The notes beneath the pieces are model-generated. The model made no database searches, was not told the origin of the DNA, and was given only the letters and a program-made list of their open reading frames with translations. The position numbers and the translations under genes are program-made. Positions 34,701 to 42,125 of a DNA stretch of 64,000 nt are shown here, piece by piece. Origin of the DNA: DATCHW01 sp036508135 (GTDB lineage Bacteria > Bacteroidota > Ignavibacteria > Tepidaquicellales > Tepidaquicellaceae); assembly GCA_036508135.1 (NCBI GenBank), contig DATCHW010000259.1, positions 62,001-126,000 of the forward strand, in the 5' to 3' direction. Positions within the stretch are counted from its first letter, which is position 1. Every line of letters begins with the position of its first letter.

Positions 34701-35461
34701 TATTTGCTGAAAAAAATCTTTCTTCTGAAACTTGCAAAGAATTATTTAACCTGTCTTTAATAACTGGTAAGCTTGGAAAGAAGTCAAGTGGTTTAATTTC
34801 TTTAAAAGAAAAAAATAATTCCCAGGGTTTGTTCGATATGGGAATATCACCTGATATCACAGTAGGAGCAAAAAAAATCAGTAACGGTGAAATTTATGAA
34901 AGACTTAAAAAAACCTGGCACGTTGATGAATTACCCGTGACAGTTAATGAAAATCAATTAATATTGCTGGAACAAAATAAAATAAGAAATTTATTTATTT
35001 TTGGTGAGGATCCTGTCGGATGTGCTTATGATAAAGAATATATAAAAAGCATTATAAAAAAACCGGTATTTAAGGTGGTTCAGGATTATTTCATGACTGG
35101 AACAGCAGAAATGGCAGATTTGATATTGCCTTCATCATTTCCTTTTGAGACAGGAGGAACATATTCCAATACTCAAAAATATGTAGTTGCTTTCGAACAG
35201 CAATATGATACAAAATTGGAGAAAAAAACATACGAACAATTAATTGATTTAATGAGTAAATTCGGGGTAAAAAACAGGGTTGATTTAACAAATAATATTT
35301 CGATAGAGATATCATCACTTCTTTTTGATAAAAATGATACTACACATATTAAACGACATATTGTCAATACAAACGGAGAAAACAAAAATAAAATCTTCGA
35401 TTTCGGATGTGATATTATCGTTAAGAGATTTGAAGAAATGTTTCAAAATTCATTTAAATAA
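31766..35461 (+). CDS. Giant fusion: NuoG-type ferredoxin, GltD/NfnB-like flavoprotein and degenerate molybdopterin-oxidoreductase domain
   Basis: The 1231-residue protein has, in order: a 2Fe-2S ferredoxin domain (residues 1-80, CNDDRLEPFSSCYLC and a fourth Cys in PSCSTK); a GltD/NfnB Fe-S and flavin part (CKQTCPAGVDVQGY, CGRVCVRPCETSC, FAD motif IIGAGPGGLSAGY, NADPH motif VIGGGNTAMDCC; about 100-520); two 4Fe-4S clusters (CILCSRCIRIC near 630, CESCGLCISTCP near 672); and a molybdopterin-oxidoreductase-like domain from CNYCSVGC (~708). That last domain has the 4Fe-4S ligands, but I see no Cys or Sec at the position of the Mo ligand and no C-terminal molybdopterin-binding domain, so it is probably structural, as in NuoG. 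The set with NuoE and NuoF types resembles Sporomusa-type Nfn (Stn) transhydrogenases. It is not likely to be an active formate dehydrogenase. Confidence 0.85.
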   Translation: MDKLNIILNGKIVEGIKGESILQIAKRNKIKIPTLCNDDRLEPFSSCYLCVVEVEGMRGLQPSCSTKIAEGMKIVTENDRIRASRKSALELLLSNHYADCTAPCKQTCPAGVDVQGYISLINKGLYSDAVGLIKQTNPLPAICGRVCVRPCETSCRRNLVEGVGVGIDYLKRYATDKDFASEDMYKPETEPNTGKKVAIIGAGPGGLSAGYYLSLKGHEVEIFESSHDPGGMLRYGIPPYRLPNDIIDKEVKSIKDLGVKIHYGKKLGENLNYAKLSKSFDSLILAIGSQSGTNIGCENDNAKNVLSGIDFLRTMELTGEKYDFKGKKVAVIGGGNTAMDCCRSSIRCGAEKVYIIYRRTEKEMPANPIEIHESKLEGVEYMFLTAPAKVNIDDKGKLKTLTCFKMQLGEPDSSGRRRPLKIDGSEFDIQLDFILAAIGQKTEVNFIDDINNNSETKLILNKWGDIEADKKTLMTSINNIFAAGDAVTGPATLIQAIAQGKKAAISCHQFLTGKAVSGENFEFISKKDNFEKQIKDDYEGNYVKQDRQEMPTLDPSVRRNFDEVELGYSDNSAYQETLRCLECGCSEYYVCDLKKYSTEYNVEQKRYGGEYKKYEVNFAHPFIEIDNNKCILCSRCIRICKEVVNANALGLINRGFETFVAPSLNKYLQDTDCESCGLCISTCPTGAITENVKFKFGPVELESIDTICNYCSVGCEITLNHKSGVFMKVVGKNGFINKETNICRFPKFGYDYLNDKNRITKPLLKVKGKFEEITFEKAYDIMHNKIKSVEPDENAFFAGARLSNEELYLVQKFARAAAKTNNISSFHYLGRGDTYRENYKDNVPFEDIINSEKIYLLGSEINYENPVVGYIVNNARINNNTKLEVITNNENSSLLKRADRMILIKSYYYFIKSVNHYLLTNNLENKIYLDDNVTGFDEYKKSLLTENFNDLIKKSGVFFEKRLIDFANDYNNTIHALIIFAEKNLSSETCKELFNLSLITGKLGKKSSGLISLKEKNNSQGLFDMGISPDITVGAKKISNGEIYERLKKTWHVDELPVTVNENQLILLEQNKIRNLFIFGEDPVGCAYDKEYIKSIIKKPVFKVVQDYFMTGTAEMADLILPSSFPFETGGTYSNTQKYVVAFEQQYDTKLEKKTYEQLIDLMSKFGVKNRVDLTNNISIEISSLLFDKNDTTHIKRHIVNTNGENKNKIFDFGCDIIVKRFEEMFQNSFK

Positions 35462-35493
35462 ACAATAATTAAAATATTTAAATTTATAAAATA

Positions 35494-35949
35494 ATGAAAA
35501 ATTTTAATTCGGTTGATGAAATTCTTGATTTTGCAATAAGCGCGGAACAGAAAGCTGTAAATTTTTATTTAGACTTATCAAAAAGTGTGAAGAATCCGGA
35601 AATGCAATCAGTATTCAGTGAATTTGCACAGGAGGAAATTAAGCATAAAGCAAAATTACAGAAGGTAAAAGAAGAAAAAATATTTGAACTGGCAGAATCC
35701 AAATTGTTAGATTTAAAAATTGCGGATTATACAGTGGTAGTAAAACCTACATTAGAAATGAGCTACCAAGATGCACTTATCCTTGCAATGAATCGGGAAA
35801 AAGCAGCATTTAAATTATATTCTAATTTATCTACTAAAACGGATGAGCCAAATCTAAAGTCACTATTTCTTTCTTTAGCCCAGGAAGAATCCAGACACAA
35901 ACTTCGGTTTGAAATTGAATATGATGAATACATACTGAAAGATAATTAA
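35494..35949 (+). CDS. Ferritin-like (rubrerythrin-type) diiron protein without a rubredoxin domain
   Basis: The 151-residue protein is a four-helix bundle with two repeats of a diiron site: E in SAEQKAVNFY and EEIKHK in the first half, E in NREKAAFKLY and EESRHK in the second (two ExxH). Rubrerythrins reduce peroxide; they usually carry a C-terminal rubredoxin domain, absent here. Interestingly, the first operon gene supplies a separate cysteine-rich protein. It lies 32 bases after the giant fusion gene and ends the operon at a strong terminator, so peroxide protection of the Fe-S enzymes is a likely role. Confidence 0.85.
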   Translation: MKNFNSVDEILDFAISAEQKAVNFYLDLSKSVKNPEMQSVFSEFAQEEIKHKAKLQKVKEEKIFELAESKLLDLKIADYTVVVKPTLEMSYQDALILAMNREKAAFKLYSNLSTKTDEPNLKSLFLSLAQEESRHKLRFEIEYDEYILKDN

Positions 35950-35974
35950 TTGCTGTACTGATTCTAATTATTTT

Positions 35975-36011
35975 AATCCCGTAAATGATTATATTTACGG
36001 GATTATTTTTT
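35975..36011 (+). terminator. Terminator closing the redox operon
   Basis: AATCCCGTAAAT (35975-35986) pairs perfectly with ATTTACGGGATT (35993-36004) around a 6-base loop, followed by a run of T. It lies 26 bases beyond the ferritin-like stop codon. Confidence 0.9.
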
Positions 36012-36035
36012 ACATTAATTTAGTCTTAAAATTAT

Positions 36036-37073
36036 TTGGAATTTAAAGAAAATAATTCTGCTGTAAATTCAGAGAAAATAGTTGCATTATGGGCATTTAC
36101 CGAGGCTTTCTTAGGCGGTTTGCTACACGCTGCCAAAATACCTTTCACGGGACTAATAATCGGCAGTTTTGCTTTGTTATATATCTCTTTACTTTCATAT
36201 TTCAATCACAGGAAAGGTCAAATAATACAAGCAGCAATTATAGTCATTTTAGTGAAAATGCTAATCAGTCCCCATACTCCTGTTATGGCATATTTTGCTG
36301 TCTTTTATCAGGGAGTATTGGGTGAATTATTTTTTATTTCTAAAAGGTTTAAACCGATAAATTGTTTTATCCTGGGGTTAGTTTTTTCCATACTTTCATC
36401 TATACAGAAAATACTAACTCTTACTTTGATATTTGGTATGACTTTTTGGGAATCTATCGATTCATTCCTTAACTATGCAATGAATGAAGTATCTATCATA
36501 AAATTGAACGGAGTGAAATATTCGTACTATATTGTTGGTTTATACTTTCTAGTTCATCTAATAATAGGAATAGCTTCAGGAATATTTTCTATTAAGTTTA
36601 TTAAAAACTTATCTTCAAATTTAAGCAATCCGGAATATAAAATTATTATTGAAAATGAGGATATTTTGAAAGAATATAATTTATTTGACAAGAAGAAAAA
36701 AAAGAGATTCAAAGTGGCAAAAATAATTATTTACCTGTTTTTAATATTTTTACTATTAATATCTTATTTTGCTCCTGAAAAAATCAATATAAGTCCTGAT
36801 TCTATTCTAATAATGATAATAAGGGGATTCATTATTATATTAATCTGGTTTAAATTTCTATCTCCTTTCATTATTAAAATTGTTAAAAAGATTTTTAATA
36901 AAAAGAATTCCAAATATTCAAGAAGTATAGAAAATGTAGTAAGTATGCTTCCATTAATAAAGCTAATTGCTTTAAAATCATGGAAATTATCTTCTAAAAT
37001 GAATGGAATTAAAAAATTTATTTATTTTATCAAACTTAGCATAATTAACTTATTGTTATTTAAACAGACATAG
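36036..37073 (+). CDS. Polytopic membrane protein of unknown function
   Basis: The 345-residue protein starts at TTG (36036). The first ~180 residues hold six hydrophobic segments with short loops (FLGGLLHAAKIPFTGLIIGS, ILSSIQKILTLTLIFGMTFW), an arrangement reminiscent of S-components of ECF transporters. A charged region (KEYNLFDKKKKKRFK) and two further membrane helices follow, ending with a basic amphipathic tail. I cannot assign a family. It is 27 bases past the terminator and precedes the CorC-like gene by 88 bases; the next genes encode membrane proteins too. Confidence 0.7.
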   Translation: MEFKENNSAVNSEKIVALWAFTEAFLGGLLHAAKIPFTGLIIGSFALLYISLLSYFNHRKGQIIQAAIIVILVKMLISPHTPVMAYFAVFYQGVLGELFFISKRFKPINCFILGLVFSILSSIQKILTLTLIFGMTFWESIDSFLNYAMNEVSIIKLNGVKYSYYIVGLYFLVHLIIGIASGIFSIKFIKNLSSNLSNPEYKIIIENEDILKEYNLFDKKKKKRFKVAKIIIYLFLIFLLLISYFAPEKINISPDSILIMIIRGFIIILIWFKFLSPFIIKIVKKIFNKKNSKYSRSIENVVSMLPLIKLIALKSWKLSSKMNGIKKFIYFIKLSIINLLLFKQT

Positions 37074-37161
37074 TTGAATAATAGAAAATAAAATTCCTAT
37101 ATTTATGTGTAGATTTTTAAATTGAAGAAGGTCATATATTTGAGTATTTTTAAATAATTAT

Positions 37162-38466
37162 ATGGTTACGATACAATCTTTTATATTAGAATTAATTGTT
37201 ATTTTTATATTTATCATTCTTAACGCCTTATTTGTTGCGATGGAATTTGCATTGGTAAGGATAAGAATGACAGAAATAGAAACTCTAATAACGAAAGGTA
37301 TTAATAAAGCAAAGATTGTTAAGCACCTTAAAGAAAATATTGATAAGTATATTTCCGCTTCTCAACTCGGAATTACCGTAATAAACTTGTTATTAGGCTG
37401 GATTGGGGAAAGTATATTTACCGGATTATTTTCTAAAATTCTTTTGAAATTTAATATCAATTATCCGCTTTTGAATACATTTGCAGTAGTATTCGGAATA
37501 TTATTTATAACTTTTGCTACTGTAACGATTGGAGAAATTGCTCCAAAAACGATTGCTATCCGTTATCCTACAAAAATTGCATTATATCTGTCATTACCAT
37601 TAAAAATATTTTACAATATATTTAAGCCTTTTATTTGGTTATTAAATATTTCTGCAAACTTAATTTTGAGGATTTTCGGTATCGCAACTGTGCCTAATAC
37701 TGAATTGGTACATTCTGAGGAAGAGATAAAACTTTTAATTGAGGAGGGTAGAAAATCAGGTATAATTGATTCTACTGAACATCAACTTATAGAAAAAATT
37801 TTTGACTTTAATGATAAAACCGCAAACGATATAATGATTCCTCGAAATAATATTATGGCACTTGATATAGATGAATCAAGAGATAAGATTGTACAAACTG
37901 TCATCGAGGAAGGATATTCCAGGATACCGGTCTATAGGGAAACAATTGATAATATTATAGGAATTATTTACTCAAAAGATTTAATAAGTGCTTCGGAACA
38001 CAGAGATATTATCGTTCTTCAGGATATCCTAAGACCTGCTTATTTTATACCTGAAACAAAGCATATAGGAGAATTGTTGAAAGATTTCCAAAAGAAACGA
38101 TTGCATATGGGATTAGTCGTAAATGAACATGGAGGAGTTGAAGGATTAATAACACTTGAAGATATTATTGAAGAAATCGTAGGAGAAATTGAAGATGAAT
38201 ACGATGTAGATGTTAGAAATATTGAAAAAGATAAACTAGGAATATACTTGGTTAATCCTATCATTAGTATTGAAGAATTCAACAAGAAATTTAATGTTGA
38301 TATTCCCGTTGATAATGATGAATATCAAACCTTAAGCGGTTTTCTTCAAAAAGTGACAGGTCATATTCCGGAAATTTATGAAAGAGTAGACTACAAAGGA
38401 ACAATTTTTACAATTATGAAAAAAATGGGAAATAAATTACTGCAGGTAAAAATTCAGAAAATGTAA
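37162..38466 (+). CDS. CNNM/CorC (hemolysin C-like) transporter with DUF21 and CBS domains
   Basis: The 434-residue protein has a DUF21 membrane domain with four hydrophobic segments (residues 1-200, including GEIAPKTIAIRYP), a CBS pair (NDIMIPRNNIMALD to LVVNEHGGVEGLITLEDIIEE) and a C-terminal CorC_HlyC domain (FNKKFNVDIPVDNDEYQTLSGFLQ). This family handles Mg2+ (and Co2+) efflux or Na+/Mg2+ exchange in the inner membrane; the hemolysin name is historical. It is 11 bases upstream of the MlaE-like gene. Confidence 0.9.
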   Translation: MVTIQSFILELIVIFIFIILNALFVAMEFALVRIRMTEIETLITKGINKAKIVKHLKENIDKYISASQLGITVINLLLGWIGESIFTGLFSKILLKFNINYPLLNTFAVVFGILFITFATVTIGEIAPKTIAIRYPTKIALYLSLPLKIFYNIFKPFIWLLNISANLILRIFGIATVPNTELVHSEEEIKLLIEEGRKSGIIDSTEHQLIEKIFDFNDKTANDIMIPRNNIMALDIDESRDKIVQTVIEEGYSRIPVYRETIDNIIGIIYSKDLISASEHRDIIVLQDILRPAYFIPETKHIGELLKDFQKKRLHMGLVVNEHGGVEGLITLEDIIEEIVGEIEDEYDVDVRNIEKDKLGIYLVNPIISIEEFNKKFNVDIPVDNDEYQTLSGFLQKVTGHIPEIYERVDYKGTIFTIMKKMGNKLLQVKIQKM

Positions 38467-38477
38467 AATTAAATATT

Positions 38478-39248
38478 TTGATTACATTAATATTATATAG
38501 AAAATTTAAAATATTTCTGATTGAGTTAGGTCAGTTTGCGGTACTTTTTATTGGTATAATGAGATATTCTCCACGAATTTTTAAAGACAGAAAACTGATA
38601 GTTGAGCAAATGGTACATATTGGTGTAAATTCGTTTGTATTAATTGGCATTATTGGATTATTTACAGGTGCAGTTTCAAGTTGGCAGGTTGCATACCAGA
38701 TTAAAGGTATTATGTCATTAAGTTATCTTGGAACAGCAACTCCTAAAGCTATAATAATTGAACTGGGTCCGGTATTAGCGGCAATAGTATTAGCAGGTAG
38801 GGTAGGAGCGTCGATTTCTGCTGAATTAGGTACAATGAAAGTCACTGAACAAATTGATGCTTTAGAATCGATGGGAATTAGTCCGGTGAGATATCTTGCA
38901 ATGCCGAAAGTAATAGCGACGATGACCATGATGCCAATACTGGTTGTTTATGCGAGTGCAATTGCTATTATAGGGTCATATCTGGTTGCAGTAGTATTTC
39001 TTGATGTTCCCGGTGCAGTCTATATGAATGGATTTAGAAAAACTTTTGAAATGAAAGATGTATTTGCAGGAACAATAAAAGCTTTCTTTTTTGGTTTATC
39101 AATTTCCTCGATTGGATGCTTTGTAGGTTTTCAAACTAAAGGTGGTGCTCAGGGAGTTGGATTATCGACTATTAAATCATTTGTTATTTCAGCAGCAATG
39201 ATTCTTATACTTGATGCGATTCTTTGGAATTTTTTAATAGCAGCATAA
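38478..39248 (+). CDS. mlaE: MlaE-family ABC transporter permease
   Basis: The 256-residue inner-membrane protein has five hydrophobic segments and MlaE-family signatures: FTGAVSSWQVAYQIKG, the ELGPVLAAIVLAGRVGASIS segment, AELGTMKVTEQIDALESMGI and GCFVGFQTKGGAQGVG. MlaE with MlaF and MCE-domain MlaD moves phospholipids between membranes. The ATPase and MCE genes are not in the window, so partners are elsewhere or beyond the tRNA. It starts with TTG 11 bases after the CorC-like stop. Confidence 0.9.
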   Translation: MITLILYRKFKIFLIELGQFAVLFIGIMRYSPRIFKDRKLIVEQMVHIGVNSFVLIGIIGLFTGAVSSWQVAYQIKGIMSLSYLGTATPKAIIIELGPVLAAIVLAGRVGASISAELGTMKVTEQIDALESMGISPVRYLAMPKVIATMTMMPILVVYASAIAIIGSYLVAVVFLDVPGAVYMNGFRKTFEMKDVFAGTIKAFFFGLSISSIGCFVGFQTKGGAQGVGLSTIKSFVISAAMILILDAILWNFLIAA

Positions 39249-39255
39249 GAATATT

Positions 39256-39329
39256 GGGCATTTGGCGCAGTTGGTTAGCGCGTCCCGTTCACATCGGGAA
39301 GGTCACTGGTTCGAGTCCAGTATTGCCCA
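39256..39329 (+). tRNA. tRNA-Val(CAC)
   Basis: A 74-base cloverleaf: the acceptor strands GGGCATT and ATTGCCC pair with one T-T mismatch; the anticodon stem TCCCG/CGGGA encloses loop TTCACAT with anticodon CAC (39290-39292); the T-arm is CTGG-TTCGAGT-CCAG; A is the discriminator and no CCA tail is encoded. It is 2.8 kb upstream of valS, whose product charges it. Confidence 0.95.
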
Positions 39330-39374
39330 CAAAATATAAGATATTTTAAAGTAAATACAATTTGAATAACATTA

Positions 39375-40655
39375 TTGAATATACTTTTTAGAAATATTCA
39401 CATCGTTTCACCTTCGGATAATATTAACCAAAAAACTGATTTACTGATTGAGAATGGAATTATCAGTTCATTTGGTTCAGTGAATAAAATACCGGATGAA
39501 ACAAAAATTATCGAAGCTGAGAATCTCACCTGTATTCCTGGTTTGTTTGATATGCATGTTCATTTCAGAGATCCGGGTCAAACAGATAAAGAAGATTTTC
39601 AAACTGGGTCAAAAGCAGCAATGAATGGGGGATTTACAGGTGTATTAATAATGCCGAATACATTACCACCTGTTGATAATCCGAAAATCATAAAATATAT
39701 ACAAGACAAAACTTCTGATTATCTCATTGATGTAGAAATATCTGCATGCGCAACAAAAAAAAGATATGGAAATAAACTAACTGATATTAAAAAATTATTT
39801 AATAATGGAGCTGTAGCTTTTACAGATGATGGTAGTCCTGTCCAGAATCCTGATATTTTGATGAAAGTATTTGAAAAAATATCAGAAAATCATACTTTAT
39901 TTGCTCAGCATTCTGAAGATATTTTTCTTGCTCAAGGTGGATCAATGAATAAAGGGAAAACATCTAAATTCCTAAACTTAAAGGGAATTCCAGCAATAAG
40001 CGAATCATATATGATAGCCAGGGATCTTTTATTATTGCAGAATTTTAAAGATGCAAAATATCATGCACAGCACATTTCCAGCTGGCTTAGTGTTGAAATT
40101 ATCAGGACGGGAAAAAGAAAAAAGGCAAATGTTACAGCAGAAGTGTGTCCTCATCATTTCATATTGACGGAAGATGAATGTATCGGAGGCGATACCAATA
40201 TGAAAATGAATCCTCCTTTAAGAACTCATAATGATCTCGAAAATATTATTGAAGGATTAAAAGATGATACAATAGATGTTATTTGCACAGATCATGCTCC
40301 ACATACTGAAATTGAGAAATCCCAAAGTTTTCAACAGGCTCCTTTTGGAATTATCGGATTGGAGACTTCTATTGCATTAACCTATACTTATCTCGTAAAA
40401 AAGAAAATTATTACATTTGAAAAAATGATAGAAAAGATGTCAATTAATCCAAGAAAGATTTTAAATCTCGATTCGATTATGATAAAAGAAGGTGTACAAG
40501 CTAACTTGACGATATTAGATCTTAATAAAGAATGGATTATTGATCCCGATAAATTTTTGTCCAAGAGTAAGAATACTCCTTTTTCAGGATTTGAAGTTCA
40601 GTGTCAACCTTACGCAGTTATTAATAAAAATAAAATATTTTTTTCAGAACTATAA
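39375..40655 (+). CDS. pyrC: Dihydroorotase
   Basis: The 426-residue amidohydrolase catalyses ring closure of carbamoyl-aspartate to dihydroorotate in pyrimidine synthesis. Metal-binding HVHFRDPGQTDKEDF, the DDGSPV motif, FAQHSED, the His-rich AKYHAQHIS and the catalytic aspartate in ICTDHAPHTEIEK are all present. The DDGSP motif and length fit class I (PyrC/PyrX long) enzymes with a complete active site. Translation starts with TTG. It begins an operon with the FAH-family gene, parA and valS. Confidence 0.9.
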   Translation: MNILFRNIHIVSPSDNINQKTDLLIENGIISSFGSVNKIPDETKIIEAENLTCIPGLFDMHVHFRDPGQTDKEDFQTGSKAAMNGGFTGVLIMPNTLPPVDNPKIIKYIQDKTSDYLIDVEISACATKKRYGNKLTDIKKLFNNGAVAFTDDGSPVQNPDILMKVFEKISENHTLFAQHSEDIFLAQGGSMNKGKTSKFLNLKGIPAISESYMIARDLLLLQNFKDAKYHAQHISSWLSVEIIRTGKRKKANVTAEVCPHHFILTEDECIGGDTNMKMNPPLRTHNDLENIIEGLKDDTIDVICTDHAPHTEIEKSQSFQQAPFGIIGLETSIALTYTYLVKKKIITFEKMIEKMSINPRKILNLDSIMIKEGVQANLTILDLNKEWIIDPDKFLSKSKNTPFSGFEVQCQPYAVINKNKIFFSEL

Positions 40656-40664
40656 TAAATAATA

Positions 40665-41339
40665 TTGAGCAGAATTAAAATAAAAAATACTAAAAATTAT
40701 ATTAAAGTAAATAATATTTTTTGTATTGGTAGAAATTACGTAGATCACATTAAAGAACTCAATAGTGGTGATATTCCCGTAACACCTATAGTATTTTTAA
40801 AACCAAATTCTGCGATTATCAGTGCTGGTAAGAAGATAAAAATTCCAGAATATCAGGGGAAAGCAATATCAGATAATATGCATTATGAAGCAGAGTTAGT
40901 AATAGTTATATCAAAAGATGGAAACGATATACCTGAAGAAATAGCTGAAGATTATATTTTAGGATTTGCCATTGGTTTGGATATGACTTTACGAGATATT
41001 CAAACAGAAGCCAAAAAGAAAGGAAATCCATGGTCAGTTTCAAAAGGTTTCTACTGTTCTGCCCCAATATCAGAAATTATATTAAAGAACAAAAATTTTG
41101 ATCCGATGAATACAGAGATAAAATTAATTCATAACACAATTGAAAAACAACATTCAAATACTAATTTAATGATATTTAATATATATAAGTTAATATCGTA
41201 TATTTCAAGTATATTCTCTTTACGAAAAGGGGATTTAATTTTTACGGGTACACCAGCCGGGGTTGGGAAAGTAAATTCAGGTGATAAAATGACAGCAATT
41301 TTAGGTAATTTTCTTAAATTGGAGATTGAGGTTTTTTGA
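40665..41339 (+). CDS. Fumarylacetoacetate hydrolase-family protein
   Basis: The 224-residue protein has the FAH fold core: FCIGRNYVDHIKEL near the start, metal-binding MHYEAELVIVI (Glu-x-Glu), LDMTLRDIQTEAKKKGNPW and LIFTGTPAGVGKVNSGD. Relatives include oxaloacetate decarboxylase/tautomerase, acylpyruvate hydrolase and 2-hydroxyhepta-diene-dioate isomerase; substrate specificity cannot be told. The TTG start is 9 bases after pyrC, and its stop overlaps the next ATG by one base. Confidence 0.88.
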   Translation: MSRIKIKNTKNYIKVNNIFCIGRNYVDHIKELNSGDIPVTPIVFLKPNSAIISAGKKIKIPEYQGKAISDNMHYEAELVIVISKDGNDIPEEIAEDYILGFAIGLDMTLRDIQTEAKKKGNPWSVSKGFYCSAPISEIILKNKNFDPMNTEIKLIHNTIEKQHSNTNLMIFNIYKLISYISSIFSLRKGDLIFTGTPAGVGKVNSGDKMTAILGNFLKLEIEVF

Positions 41340-42112
41340 TGGGAAAAGTTATTTCTGTTTGTATTCCAAAAGGTGGGGTTGGTAAAACTACAACTGCAGT
41401 AAACCTCGCAGCTTCACTTGCAGTTTTGGAGAAAAAAACTTTACTAATTGATGTCGATCCTTTTGGTTCTGCAGGTATCGCTCTTGGCTTTAATCCAGAT
41501 AATATTCAGGCCGGTATATCGGATATTTTTAGTCTATCAAAATCGATTGAATTTGCAATACATAAAACAGAACTATCAAATTTTTTCTTTATTCCATCAA
41601 ATATTAATTCTATCCAACTCGATGAAAAATTTTCAAAATCTTCTGAGAATCGTATTATTCTTCGAAATGCCATAACTTCAATAAAAGATAAATATGATTA
41701 CATTATAATTGATTGTCCTCCTTTTTTAAGAGGAATTACTACAAATGCTTTGACTGCATCTGATTCGGTACTGATACCAATCAAATGCGGACAGTTATCT
41801 CTTGAAGCTATTGATAAATTATTCCAATATATTACTCTAATAAAGGAAGTTTCTAATCCGGAAATTAATATTGAGGGAATTGTAATGACGATGTATGAAA
41901 AAAATCTGAAAGTTACGGAAATATCTGAAAGAGAATTAAAATTAAAATATAAAGAACATTTATTGCAAACCATAATTCCGGCTTCCAGTTTATTGAATGA
42001 AGCGACTTTTTATGGTAAACCGTTGTGTTTATATAAAATTAATTCTTTAGGTGCAACAGCTTATCTTGAATTAGCAGTTGAATTAATTCAAAAGAATCAA
42101 AATAAAAAATAA
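41339..42112 (+). CDS. ParA-family ATPase (Soj/MinD superfamily)
   Basis: The 257-residue protein has the deviant Walker A motif CIPKGGVGKTTTAVNLA, the A' region LLIDVDPFGSAGIALG and Walker B YIIIDCPPFL. ParA proteins form DNA- or membrane-bound gradients that position chromosomes or other cargo. No ParB gene is nearby, so it may be an orphan ParA for another cargo. I use the ATG at 41339, which overlaps the previous TGA (TGATG); an in-frame TTG one codon earlier is possible. It is 13 bases before valS. Confidence 0.88.
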   Translation: MGKVISVCIPKGGVGKTTTAVNLAASLAVLEKKTLLIDVDPFGSAGIALGFNPDNIQAGISDIFSLSKSIEFAIHKTELSNFFFIPSNINSIQLDEKFSKSSENRIILRNAITSIKDKYDYIIIDCPPFLRGITTNALTASDSVLIPIKCGQLSLEAIDKLFQYITLIKEVSNPEINIEGIVMTMYEKNLKVTEISERELKLKYKEHLLQTIIPASSLLNEATFYGKPLCLYKINSLGATAYLELAVELIQKNQNKK

Positions 42113-42125
42113 TATAAAATTATTA

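Noticed and set aside
31766..35461. Active molybdenum formate dehydrogenase
   Set aside because: No Cys/Sec Mo ligand or C-terminal molybdopterin-binding domain is visible.
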